From positions 232,005-296,004 of the forward strand of contig NZ_JACHHA010000001.1 in assembly GCF_014202495.1 (NCBI RefSeq): a stretch of 64,000 bases of DNA, written 5' to 3'. Below the pieces are notes generated by a model that did no database searches, had not been told where the DNA came from, and was given only the letters and a program-made list of their open reading frames with translations. Shown piece after piece: positions 36,680 through 44,976 of the stretch. Source of the DNA: Cerasibacillus quisquiliarum (lineage in GTDB: Bacteria > Bacillota > Bacilli > Bacillales > Amphibacillaceae). Numbering within the stretch: position 1 is the first letter of the stretch; every line of letters begins with the position of its first letter. The position numbers were made by a program, and so were the translations under genes.

Positions 36680-38512
36680 TTGAGAAAAAGTTACGCCATA
36701 ATATTTACGTTTTTCTTGATTATAAGTCAGTTTTCTTTTTTACGACCGTATTTTGTTATTGCGGAAACGTATGATGAAGTGGTTATGATTTCAGCTGTTG
36801 ATGAAAGCGGTAAGGTTATTGTACCTGTTACGGCTGTTCCAATGTCTAAAGGGGATACAGCATTTGATATCTGGCTAGCTGGTGCGCAAGAACATCATTT
36901 TGATATTCGTTATGAAGATACCGAACAAGGCGCTTTTATTCAAGAAGTTGCGCATATAAAAGCTACTGATAAATATTTTTGGTCATTTGTAATTAATGGA
37001 AAAGAATCGGATACTGGTCTATCGGCGTACGATGTAAAACATGGCGACCATCTCATGTTAGTGTTAAGAGACTTAGATAATTTTGCTCCATCTGTTCATG
37101 TTCATGTGTCAGTGACTGACGAAAGCGGTAAGTCCATCGTTCCTATGACTGACATCACGGTCTCAAAGGATGCAACTGTTTATGATGTGATATATCAATT
37201 ATCATTAGAAACAGAAAAGCCATTTGTCGTTCGCATGGATGATGGTTATATGTCTTATATACTGGATACATATTTCATTTCAGCTATCATGATTCATGAT
37301 GATGTTATCGAAGAAAAGGAGATGACGTATCAAGTTTCCGATGAGGATGTGCTCCAGATTGAAATCGAAGCTGCTTTAGAACAGCAGGATGACCAATCTG
37401 TACAAGTTAATGCTAAACAAAGGAAGGAAACACATGATGCAAAAACGGAAATAAACGAAGCACATGTTTCACAAGATGTGTTAAAACAAAAAGAATTACT
37501 AAAGAAAGTACCTCCTTTTTCTAAGTCACTTCTCCAACAACAAATAAAGCAAACACTATCATTTTTTAAGCGTCAGGGCGAGTTACAATATGGAGATGAA
37601 TGGTTGATTTGGGGGTTAGCCCATGCAGATGAACATATTTCCAACACTTATTTAGATAGCATGAAAGAATTACTTGAAGATCACTATGTGATAGAGGACA
37701 TTTTTGAACTAGAAAAAATAATTATAAGTTTATCGGCATTAGGTGAAGATGCTGCTAATTTTAATGGCCATCGTTTAATTAATCAATTAATACGACATGA
37801 AGAGTTTGAAAAAGCGTCACCATCCATTAATTCTGTTATTTATGGGTTAATTGCATTAGATAGTCGGGCATATGATGCAAATGACGATATACGTAAACAT
37901 CTTGTTGATATCCTCCTGCAAAATCAACTATCTGATGGTGGTTGGGCTTGGACTGGTGATGTATCAACTGCTGACATCACAGCGATGGTTTTACAAGCGC
38001 TCGCTCCATATCAAGATGAGCAAGATGTTAAGCTTGCAATAGATGATGCACTGAAGTTTTTACAAGAAGAGTTACAAGAAATTGGTGGATATTATGATGA
38101 ATGGAGTGGTTATCCAAGTGAGACGACCTCACAAGTAATTATAGCGCTAACCGCTTTAGGGATAGATCCAACAAGTGATACTTATACAACAGCAGGAGGT
38201 CATTTGTTGGAACATTTATTTAAATATCGAGCGAATGACGGTGCTTTTAAACATGTGATTCATGAAGAATCGAATGTATTAGCAACAGAACAAGCTTTCT
38301 TAGCATTACTCGCTTATGAAAGATATCAATCAGGTAAGGGATCGGTTTTTGATTTTACTTCTATGAAAAAGTCTAATTTTCAAGCTGATGAAGAAAGCCA
38401 AACAGGGAAAAAACTGTCGAACACAAATATGTCCAATTATTTACTGATAGGTATCGTGATCGTATTACTAGTGGGTATTCTTTTATTTCGTCGAATAAAA
38501 AGAAACACATGA
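36680..38512 (+). CDS. Secreted, membrane-anchored protein: two DUF4430 domains and a terpene-cyclase-like alpha barrel
   Basis: A 610-residue surface protein. Residues 1-29 are a signal peptide ending VIAE. Residues about 30-131 and 135-232 are two DUF4430 (transcobalamin beta-type) domains; the first has YFWSFVINGKESDTGLSAY followed by KHGDHLMLVL. After a charged linker, residues about 285-565 are helical repeats of the prenyltransferase/terpene-cyclase type (LLQNQLSDGGWAWTGD, YPSETTSQVIIALTALG). A membrane helix (about 582-603) and basic tail RRIKRNT anchor it. DUF4430 plus this alpha barrel is the domain set of intrinsic factor and transcobalamin, here in opposite order. Cobalamin or corrinoid capture is a reasonable guess, not shown. 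TTG 36680 follows AGGAGG at 8 bases. Confidence 0.82.
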   Translation: MRKSYAIIFTFFLIISQFSFLRPYFVIAETYDEVVMISAVDESGKVIVPVTAVPMSKGDTAFDIWLAGAQEHHFDIRYEDTEQGAFIQEVAHIKATDKYFWSFVINGKESDTGLSAYDVKHGDHLMLVLRDLDNFAPSVHVHVSVTDESGKSIVPMTDITVSKDATVYDVIYQLSLETEKPFVVRMDDGYMSYILDTYFISAIMIHDDVIEEKEMTYQVSDEDVLQIEIEAALEQQDDQSVQVNAKQRKETHDAKTEINEAHVSQDVLKQKELLKKVPPFSKSLLQQQIKQTLSFFKRQGELQYGDEWLIWGLAHADEHISNTYLDSMKELLEDHYVIEDIFELEKIIISLSALGEDAANFNGHRLINQLIRHEEFEKASPSINSVIYGLIALDSRAYDANDDIRKHLVDILLQNQLSDGGWAWTGDVSTADITAMVLQALAPYQDEQDVKLAIDDALKFLQEELQEIGGYYDEWSGYPSETTSQVIIALTALGIDPTSDTYTTAGGHLLEHLFKYRANDGAFKHVIHEESNVLATEQAFLALLAYERYQSGKGSVFDFTSMKKSNFQADEESQTGKKLSNTNMSNYLLIGIVIVLLVGILLFRRIKRNT

Positions 38513-38692
38513 ATGATAAAGATGGACGAAAATTGTATATAAAGTGGCGTTATGGTGCGTGTTATGGATACAGAAATGGTAGATTCATTTTTTGAAAGAC
38601 CTGTAAGTAGCTCACCTCAGTTACGTCAATATCAAAATAGATGATGACGTAACCGTAGGCACTCATTATCATTTAAAGTGGTTGAAGGGGAG

Positions 38693-38950
38693 CTACCGTT
38701 TATACTTACTTTCAGTTTGTCGAGCACGTAATTTTGCCATGAGATTAATCGTCTTTTGTTTTTCAGCTATTGTTGTTGCTTCCGAAATTTTAATAATTTT
38801 ATAGGATGGTCCGTCTTTTTCTATATCAAAATATGTATTTACCTGACTTCCCGTAGGTAAGTTACTTTTGGGCACAGTGAACTCTACTTTTTCTGATTCA
38901 ACTAAAATAACAGCTAAATCCCCTTCAAAGCGATCAAGAATTCCTTTCAT
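38693..38950 (-). CDS. DUF3006 domain-containing protein
   Basis: An 85-residue small protein. ILDRFEGDLAVILVE at the start is the DUF3006 signature. Beta-rich through residue 55, then a basic helix. Function unknown. DUF3006 genes often accompany secreted ComEC-like metallo-beta-lactamase proteins, as here, where the stop of that gene is 15 bases upstream. GGAGG precedes the ATG. It is the second gene of a two-gene unit. Confidence 0.85.
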   Translation of the reverse strand: MKGILDRFEGDLAVILVESEKVEFTVPKSNLPTGSQVNTYFDIEKDGPSYKIIKISEATTIAEKQKTINLMAKLRARQTESKYKR

Positions 38951-38965
38951 TTCATAAGTCCTCCC

Positions 38966-40204
38966 TTAATTTGTACAGGCTAAGCCTTCATTTTTAATGT
39001 CTTGTAAGCGACTTGGTCCGATTCCAGTCACTTTTGATAATTCGTCAACTGATGAGAATGGCCGTAATTCAATGATCTGTGCTGCTCGGTCTGAACCGAT
39101 ATGTATGATTTGTTGTAACTCGCTTATTGGCGCTTTATTAATATCAATACAGTTCTTAGTTGTCGTTTTCTTTTTAGTGAAGTTTGTTGTTTCTTTCTTT
39201 GATGATGGTGCTTGTTTCTTTGTTGTTTTTGCTTTCACTGTTTTTATGGAATAGTTATTTCCATCTGTCGTTAATTGAATCGTTCCATGAAGATCTGTTC
39301 GATATATACGAATACTTGCGTTTTCTAATCGATTTAATACATCAGGGTGTGGATGACCATAAGAATTATCAGCTCCAACACTAATGATAGCAATCTTAGG
39401 TTTTATCGCATGAATGAATGATCGTTCACTTGATGTGTTTGATCCATGATGACCAATATGTAAGACATCAGCTCTTAAGTTTTCATTCATTTGGAGCATC
39501 TCTGATTCAGCTTTTGAATCAGCATCACCCGTAAATAAAAATTGATGACTGCCATAAGTAAAGCAAACAGATAGTGATTCTTCATTTGTCTGTCCAGTTT
39601 TATTTAGTGGGTAAACGACTTCCATCTCCAAATCACCGATCGCAAATGATTCACCAGCTTGTGGTTCATGATAGTTAATATCATGATTTAATATACTTTC
39701 AATAGACCGTTGGAATACTTGAGAGGAACTTTCATTACCTGACATCCAAACCTCTTCGACGTGAAATGTATCAATGATTTCCGGCAATTGACCAATATGA
39801 TCTGCATCTGGATGACTAATAATAATTAAATCGAGATCTGTTATGCCTAATTGTTCTAAATAGTCAATCGTATCATCTCGTTTCCAGTCCCCTGTATCAA
39901 ATAAAATTGCATGTTCATCAAACGTAAATAATGTCGCATCTGCCTGTCCAACATCAATATAATGAATCGTCAATGGTGATAAAGAATGTTTTTTATGAGA
40001 AGATGTTTTTTTCTTTGTTTTTTCTTTGCTTTCATTATGATTGGTTTGATGTATGGCTTCTTTGTCTGATTGAACACTTTGTTCTTCAGTCTCGATTTTT
40101 GTTTCATCAGCTTTATCTTTCGAATGAATCGATTCATCAATTTGTAATTGACATCCCGTCATAAAGAGCATGAACGTAATTAATATTGTCAAATAGCGCT
40201 TCAA
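38966..40204 (-). CDS. ComEC/Rec2-like metallo-beta-lactamase lipoprotein with helix-hairpin-helix
   Basis: A 412-residue probable lipoprotein. A signal peptide with lipobox-like FMTGC ends at Cys 18. A charged Ser/Lys/Glu linker follows, then a metallo-beta-lactamase domain with HPDADHIG (HxHxDH class) at about residue 128 and HIGHHGS at about residue 225, like the C-terminal nuclease domain of ComEC. The last 55 residues are a helix-hairpin-helix DNA-binding motif (CIDINKAPISELQQI, then KVTGIGPSRLQDI) as in ComEA. Binding and cutting of extracellular DNA is a plausible role. TTG 40204 follows GGGGGA; the frame continues upstream without a start signal. Confidence 0.88.
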   Translation of the reverse strand: MKRYLTILITFMLFMTGCQLQIDESIHSKDKADETKIETEEQSVQSDKEAIHQTNHNESKEKTKKKTSSHKKHSLSPLTIHYIDVGQADATLFTFDEHAILFDTGDWKRDDTIDYLEQLGITDLDLIIISHPDADHIGQLPEIIDTFHVEEVWMSGNESSSQVFQRSIESILNHDINYHEPQAGESFAIGDLEMEVVYPLNKTGQTNEESLSVCFTYGSHQFLFTGDADSKAESEMLQMNENLRADVLHIGHHGSNTSSERSFIHAIKPKIAIISVGADNSYGHPHPDVLNRLENASIRIYRTDLHGTIQLTTDGNNYSIKTVKAKTTKKQAPSSKKETTNFTKKKTTTKNCIDINKAPISELQQIIHIGSDRAAQIIELRPFSSVDELSKVTGIGPSRLQDIKNEGLACTN

Positions 40205-40612
40205 ACTTATTCCCCCAAATCTATGTTCTATCCATAATTTACACAATATAAATGTAAAATCAAATGATTAAGCATGTGTTTTTTGGAAAAAATTAATTTA
40301 TGATTAGGAAAGAGTAAATTTTAATAGATTGCTATAACTAATATAAGAGTTTTGCTTATCTTAAAGGAAAAGTAACATATTGATAGCAACTAAATAGAAC
40401 CATCACAAAATAAGAAAAGGTGCTCATGATGGTATTGAGCACCTATTTTTATAACATTTACTTTTTAATTATGGTGGGGTATGCTTTGACTATTGTAAAT
40501 TTTAATCATTTATCTATCTAAAATATTAAAGGCATTTCTATATTCTCATTGTTTATACGATATTAGAACAGTCACTAGATCAATTGTAGATACATTTTGT
40601 CATCTAAGCTTC
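40205..40612. other. Intergenic, AT-rich, one terminator
   Basis: About 400 bases between two minus-strand genes. Apart from the hairpin at 40418-40444 I see no gene or structured RNA. It contains the promoter of the lipoprotein operon. Confidence 0.45.
40418..40444 (-). terminator. Intrinsic terminator downstream of the phosphoribosyltransferase gene
   Basis: AGGTGCTCA faces TGAGCACCT around a 9-base loop, with TTTTCTTATTTTG on the minus strand and ATTTTTATA on the plus. It lies about 170 bases past the minus-strand stop, far for a terminator, so the assignment is tentative. Confidence 0.6.
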
Positions 40613-41176
40613 TCACTCTTTATTTAAAGATAATGATGCTTCGCCAAAGAGTGGTAATTTTTCTAAAAAAATAATATCATCCCGATTAGCTGCTTCACCT
40701 TCTGCTAATATAGCTGCTTTTGCAATAATTTTTCCTCCTGCTTTAGTAACGAGATCCTCCAAAGCTCGAATCGAATCACCTGTGCTAATAACATCATCAA
40801 CTAAAGCAATGCGCTTACCTTTAATGCGATTGACATCATCAGTTCCAAGACAGAGAAGTTGTTTACTTTGAGTTGTCATAGAAGTTACTTCACTAATGAA
40901 AGGTTGTTGCATATAAGCTTTAACACTTTTTCTAGCAACGATGTATCTCGACATATTTAACTGTTTAGCTAGTTCATGAACTAACGGAATGCCTTTTGCT
41001 TCAGCTGTCACAAGTAAATCAACTTTTGGAAGTTTCTTACTTAGTAATGTTGCTGCTGCTGCAGTCATTTCAGTATCGCCTAATAGAACAAAACTAGCGA
41101 TTTGTAAATCTTCTGTTACATTAATTATCGGTAGTTGCCGTGTTATTCCTGCTATTGTTATTTCATACGTTTCCAT
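40613..41176 (-). CDS. Phosphoribosyltransferase family protein (adenine phosphoribosyltransferase-like)
   Basis: A 187-residue type I phosphoribosyltransferase. The PRPP-binding motif IALVDDVISTGDSIRAL is at about residues 122-138. TAEAKGIPLVHELA and YIVARKSVKAYM resemble adenine phosphoribosyltransferase, but the N-terminal part diverges and the protein is longer than Apt (about 170). It could salvage adenine or another base, or be a regulatory relative. It is monocistronic. No purine riboswitch is seen upstream. Confidence 0.82.
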   Translation of the reverse strand: METYEITIAGITRQLPIINVTEDLQIASFVLLGDTEMTAAAATLLSKKLPKVDLLVTAEAKGIPLVHELAKQLNMSRYIVARKSVKAYMQQPFISEVTSMTTQSKQLLCLGTDDVNRIKGKRIALVDDVISTGDSIRALEDLVTKAGGKIIAKAAILAEGEAANRDDIIFLEKLPLFGEASLSLNKE

Positions 41177-41342
41177 CGTCTTAACTCCAATCTTCTTAGC
41201 ATGTTATTCATGCACCATACACGAACAATAATAACATTTTTCTTAATATCGTTCAATTTAAAAGCGAATATTTTTCGTTCTAAACAATAGAAAGCGATTA
41301 CAAATGGATATTTTTACTAAATGTATTTAAAAATCCGAACAA

Positions 41343-41801
41343 TTACGTCATCGGTGTCGGCTGTCTCTTTAAGATTTCTAATTTAATTCGCTGCCCAAAT
41401 TGGTGAAGCATTTTCGGCAAAATGTTTTTGAGAATTGGTCGAACAAAAGCATTAGGTAAACCTTTCACTTTTAATTCAATTGTGGCTTCTATTTTCGTTT
41501 CGTTTTTGCTGTAATCTTTTACATAAATACAAGCTTTTCCTAATAATTTATTTTGTAAGCTAGAAAAATTTATGACCATATGATAAGGGGTAGCTGTTTT
41601 CATACGTTTAACATGAAGTTGGATTGTTTTTTCAAGTAAACCGAGTTCACCTTTCAATGTCCAAACAGATTGTAGTGGAGTTATTTCACGATGATGTATG
41701 TAGCCATCAACACAATTAGCCCAGTTATTGAAATCATTAAGAAAAGACCAAACTTCTTGAAGTGGCAAAGCTAATGTCATTTGATAATCAATATTAGACA
41801 T
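41343..41801 (-). CDS. SRPBCC-family protein (CoxG-like)
   Basis: A 152-residue START/Bet v1-like protein. The N-terminus MSNIDYQMTLALPLQEVWSFLNDFNNWANCVDGY is typical of the CoxG-like SRPBCC group, followed by alternating strands (VWTLKGELG, KIEATIELKVKG) and a C-terminal helix. These proteins bind hydrophobic ligands; no reaction can be assigned, and no CO dehydrogenase genes are near. ATG 41801 follows GGAGG at 6 bases; a longer upstream extension is hydrophobic and not credible. Confidence 0.8.
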   Translation of the reverse strand: MSNIDYQMTLALPLQEVWSFLNDFNNWANCVDGYIHHREITPLQSVWTLKGELGLLEKTIQLHVKRMKTATPYHMVINFSSLQNKLLGKACIYVKDYSKNETKIEATIELKVKGLPNAFVRPILKNILPKMLHQFGQRIKLEILKRQPTPMT

Positions 41802-42157
41802 GACATACCTCCTATAAAAATATAAAATGAATGACCAGTTGTTAATATATGCATGGTATATTAATTGTAGACCGATTATATTACCCAGGAAATTTTCAAC
41901 GATAATAGAAAGCATGTCTCGTCTTGACGTAATATAATAATAAGACATGTAACCCCTCTTCTTAGTGGGTACTTAACACAAGGTACAAAAAAATATTAAA
42001 ATCTTACATATATAGTGTGATTTTTAGCAAAGGTGTAAACATGATGATTTCATTTTCTAACTTTTTACTGTTGTTGATATTTAATTGCTAGAATCATAAA
42101 GTGTTTCATGCTATGATATTGTATATCTGTCTTATTTTATTAAGGGGAGGGGAGTAG
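41802..42157. other. Divergent promoter region between the SRPBCC gene and ctaB
   Basis: About 355 AT-rich bases with no gene, riboswitch or strong hairpin that I can support. Confidence 0.45.
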
Positions 42158-43069
42158 ATGAATCTATTAAATCAAACATCACATCACCAGCAATCAAAAG
42201 TGCGTACATTTTTACAAGATCTTAAAGCACTTCTTAAATTTGTTGTATTAATCATTAATGTAATGCCTGTTCTAACTGGTTATGTCCTAGCACTGTATTT
42301 TACAGAAGAAGCCCTCTCTAATCATATCTCTTCTTTTGTTTTCACTTTGGTTGGTAGTTTCTTCATTATTGCTGGAGCACTGATTTTAAATAATTGGTAT
42401 GAAGTTGACCTTGATAAACATATGAAACGTACGAAAGCCCGACCAACGGTTACCGGTCATTTTTCTTTAAGGACAGTCCTTGTAATGGGAATGATTTCGA
42501 CCTTGATTGGATTTGGTTTTCTTCTGTTTACAACATGGTCTGCTGTCTTGTTTGCATTTATTGGATGGTTTACGTACGTTGTATTATATACATTTTGGAC
42601 GAAACGTCGTTATACTTTAAATACAATCATTGGCAGTGTATCCGGAGCAGTAACACCACTCATTGGCTGGGCAGCTGTTACATCCGTCTATCATATTGTT
42701 CCAATTATGTTGTTCATTTTGTTATTTATTTGGCAGATTCCGCATACATTTGCCATCGCCATGCGCCGTTACGAAGATTATAAAGCCGCTGGTGTGCCCA
42801 TGCTTCCAGTTGTCGCAGGCTTTGAAGTGACTAAAAGGCAAATGCTTGTTTGGATTATTACATTACTTCCCATTCCATTTTTCTTAACATCTCTCGGAAT
42901 GCCATTTGTCATTATAGCGACGGTGTTAAATGTTTGGTGGTTATATCTGGCAATTAAAGGTTTTTTTATGAGAGACGATATGAAATGGGCGAATATGATG
43001 TTTCGTTCATCTTTACAATATTTGACGATTATCTTTGCTATGATGACTTTGATTGCTATAATTGATTAA
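42158..43069 (+). CDS. ctaB: Heme O synthase (protoheme IX farnesyltransferase)
   Basis: A 303-residue UbiA-family membrane prenyltransferase with about eight membrane segments. It attaches farnesyl diphosphate to heme B to make heme O for cytochrome oxidases. The first aspartate-rich motif, NNWYEVDLDKHMKRTKARP, is at about residues 88-106. The second conserved loop, RRYEDYKAAGVPMLPVV, is near residue 206. Length matches (about 300). GGGGAGGGG lies 6-8 bases before ATG. The usual partner ctaA is not adjacent; the gene stands alone with its own terminator. Confidence 0.95.
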   Translation: MNLLNQTSHHQQSKVRTFLQDLKALLKFVVLIINVMPVLTGYVLALYFTEEALSNHISSFVFTLVGSFFIIAGALILNNWYEVDLDKHMKRTKARPTVTGHFSLRTVLVMGMISTLIGFGFLLFTTWSAVLFAFIGWFTYVVLYTFWTKRRYTLNTIIGSVSGAVTPLIGWAAVTSVYHIVPIMLFILLFIWQIPHTFAIAMRRYEDYKAAGVPMLPVVAGFEVTKRQMLVWIITLLPIPFFLTSLGMPFVIIATVLNVWWLYLAIKGFFMRDDMKWANMMFRSSLQYLTIIFAMMTLIAIID

Positions 43070-43076
43070 CTGTATG

Positions 43077-43104
43077 GGGTGCGCTGAAGCGCATCCTTTT
43101 TTAA
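43077..43104 (+). terminator. Intrinsic terminator after ctaB
   Basis: GGGTGCGC faces GCGCATCC (one G-U pair) around a 3-4 base loop, then six T, 8 bases past the stop codon. Confidence 0.9.
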
Positions 43105-43206
43105 TAATGTATTTCAGAAAATAGCGAACTTTTTTCATTGCAGTTCGGCCTTAATCTTGTTAGGATGATTTATAATACAAGAAATCATATGCAAAGGAGT
43201 GGAAAA

Positions 43207-43875
43207 ATGGCTGTCGTCACCGTAGATTTTGATGGGACCCTTTATCAAGGGAATTCGTTTAATGTTATGTTTCAAGCAGGACAAAAGGAGTTTACATATA
43301 AAGAGTGGACAACCGTTTATCGTCATTTGACAGTGGCGCTCGCTTTAGGAGTTACAAAGGGAAAAAATGCGTTTCGTCATCAGTTTTTTAAAGGGTTTGC
43401 GAAAACATTTAAAGGTAAAACAGAAGCAGAGCTTGATCGTTTTTTTGAAAAGTTAGTTGACCTAGGAGAGAAAGATATCCATTATGGCTTAGTTGAACAT
43501 GTGCGTAAACATCAGAAAAAAGGAGATCATGTCGTTATCTTATCTGGAGCATTGCGACCATTTCTGAAAGCTTTCGTTAAAAAAATTGGTCTCGATGTTG
43601 ACATTATCGGTACAGAACTTGAATATTATCCTAACGGTATTTGTACAGGTGAAATTGGTACAATTGTTAACGGAGATGAAAAGGTTAGGAAAGTTAGAGA
43701 ATGGATGTTTCATAAAAAACGACAAGGCTTGTTAACAGATGATACGGTATGGGCTTATGCAGATAGTAAGAGTGATTTGCCGTTATTTGAATTTGCCCAT
43801 TATCCAGTCGTTGTTAATCCTAAATCAGATATTGAAAAAGTAGCGCAACAAAAAGAATGGCCTATTATCGCTTAA
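43207..43875 (+). CDS. HAD-IB family hydrolase (phosphoserine phosphatase-like)
   Basis: A 222-residue haloacid-dehalogenase-fold phosphatase. Motif I VDFDGTL with nucleophile Asp is at residues 6-12. Motif II VILSGALRPF, a basic residue in motif III and motif IV YADSKSDLPLFEF follow. The helical insertion after motif I places it in subfamily IB with SerB-like enzymes. The substrate is unknown. ATG 43207 follows AAAGGAG at 7 bases. It lies between ctaB and a converging YitT gene. Confidence 0.88.
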   Translation: MAVVTVDFDGTLYQGNSFNVMFQAGQKEFTYKEWTTVYRHLTVALALGVTKGKNAFRHQFFKGFAKTFKGKTEAELDRFFEKLVDLGEKDIHYGLVEHVRKHQKKGDHVVILSGALRPFLKAFVKKIGLDVDIIGTELEYYPNGICTGEIGTIVNGDEKVRKVREWMFHKKRQGLLTDDTVWAYADSKSDLPLFEFAHYPVVVNPKSDIEKVAQQKEWPIIA

Positions 43876-43879
43876 TAAA

Positions 43880-43926
43880 ATCCCGCATGATGCTAACTGT
43901 TTAGGTCAGTTACATCGTCGCGGGAT
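43880..43926. terminator. Hairpin terminator between converging genes
   Basis: ATCCCGCATGATGCTAACTG faces CAGTTACATCGTCGCGGGAT, a long imperfect stem between the HAD and YitT genes. T tracts on both strands are short and broken. Confidence 0.7.
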
Positions 43927-43928
43927 AA

Positions 43929-44765
43929 TTATTTTGCTCCTTTATAACCGGCACGTCCGATTTCCTGGACATTATGAGTCGTAATATAAGCATTTGGATC
44001 AATCTCTTCAATTATCTTTTTCAGTTGGACAATTTCTTGCTTATTAATAACAATGTAAAGTACTTCTTTATTCATCTTAGAGTAACCGCCTTTTCCTTCT
44101 AAAACAGTTAATCCACGGGCCATTTTATCCGTTACTTCTGTTAAGATTTGTTCTGGCTTTGCGGAAATAATTAAGACAGCAATTCGCGTATTTGCCCCTT
44201 CTATCACGACATCAATAATTTTAGCACCAACGTATACCGATACTAATGTGTACATCGCTTTCTCTTGTCCAATGATGAAAGCAGATGAGAATATGACTAG
44301 AATATCCATAATTAACATACCTTTACCGACACTCCAGCCGAGAAATTGGTTTCCTAATTGTGCGAGAATGGCAGAACCACCTGATGTACCGCCAGCACGG
44401 AAAATTAAGCCAAGACCAAACCCGACTGTCACGCCAGCAAATAGAGCAGCTAATAATGTGTCATCATTAATTCCTTTTCCAATATCAACTGTATAGTGGA
44501 GAAATATAGATGAAAAGATGATGGATATAATTGTGTAAAACATCGTTCGTTTAGAAAAATATTTATAACCAATTGCCAAGAGTGTGGCGTTTAATACGAA
44601 GTTTACAATCCCGGGCGACCATGTAAATAAATAATAAGTTATCATCGTAATTCCAATAACACCGCCCTCGGACAAGCGGTTTGGAATGGCGAAATAATTA
44701 ATTCCAAAGGCAAATATGAATGAACCAATGATGACTAATGCCATATCTCTGACTGTTTTTGCCAT
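43929..44765 (-). CDS. YitT family membrane protein (DUF2179 at C-terminus)
   Basis: A 278-residue protein with five to six membrane segments (residues 7-175) and a soluble C-terminal DUF2179 domain. DMALVIIGSFIFAFGINYFAIPNRLSEGGV, FGLGLIFRAGGTSGGSAILAQL and the ending GGYSKMNKEVLYIVINKQEIVQLKKII are characteristic of YitT/YqfU-type proteins common in Bacillus. Function unknown. GGAGG is just upstream of ATG. It is monocistronic. Confidence 0.9.
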   Translation of the reverse strand: MAKTVRDMALVIIGSFIFAFGINYFAIPNRLSEGGVIGITMITYYLFTWSPGIVNFVLNATLLAIGYKYFSKRTMFYTIISIIFSSIFLHYTVDIGKGINDDTLLAALFAGVTVGFGLGLIFRAGGTSGGSAILAQLGNQFLGWSVGKGMLIMDILVIFSSAFIIGQEKAMYTLVSVYVGAKIIDVVIEGANTRIAVLIISAKPEQILTEVTDKMARGLTVLEGKGGYSKMNKEVLYIVINKQEIVQLKKIIEEIDPNAYITTHNVQEIGRAGYKGAK

Positions 44766-44976
44766 CTTTCATCCCTCCTATGAACGCTCATATTGATAAC
44801 GAACTACAGAAGCATATTTTAAATGTAAAAGAAAGACTTTGCAAATATTTTTCACAACAACCATTGTAGCACATAATCATATAGAAAAAATATCTATTTT
44901 ATGAGACTAAATTTATTTATTCGGAAAACGAAATAGTATATACTAGAAGATGATCATGTAAGGGGAGGAGTTTACA

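Noticed and set aside
40989-41231. 80-codon plus-strand frame over the phosphoribosyltransferase gene
   Set aside because: Antisense to a well-supported gene, with composition typical of a complement.
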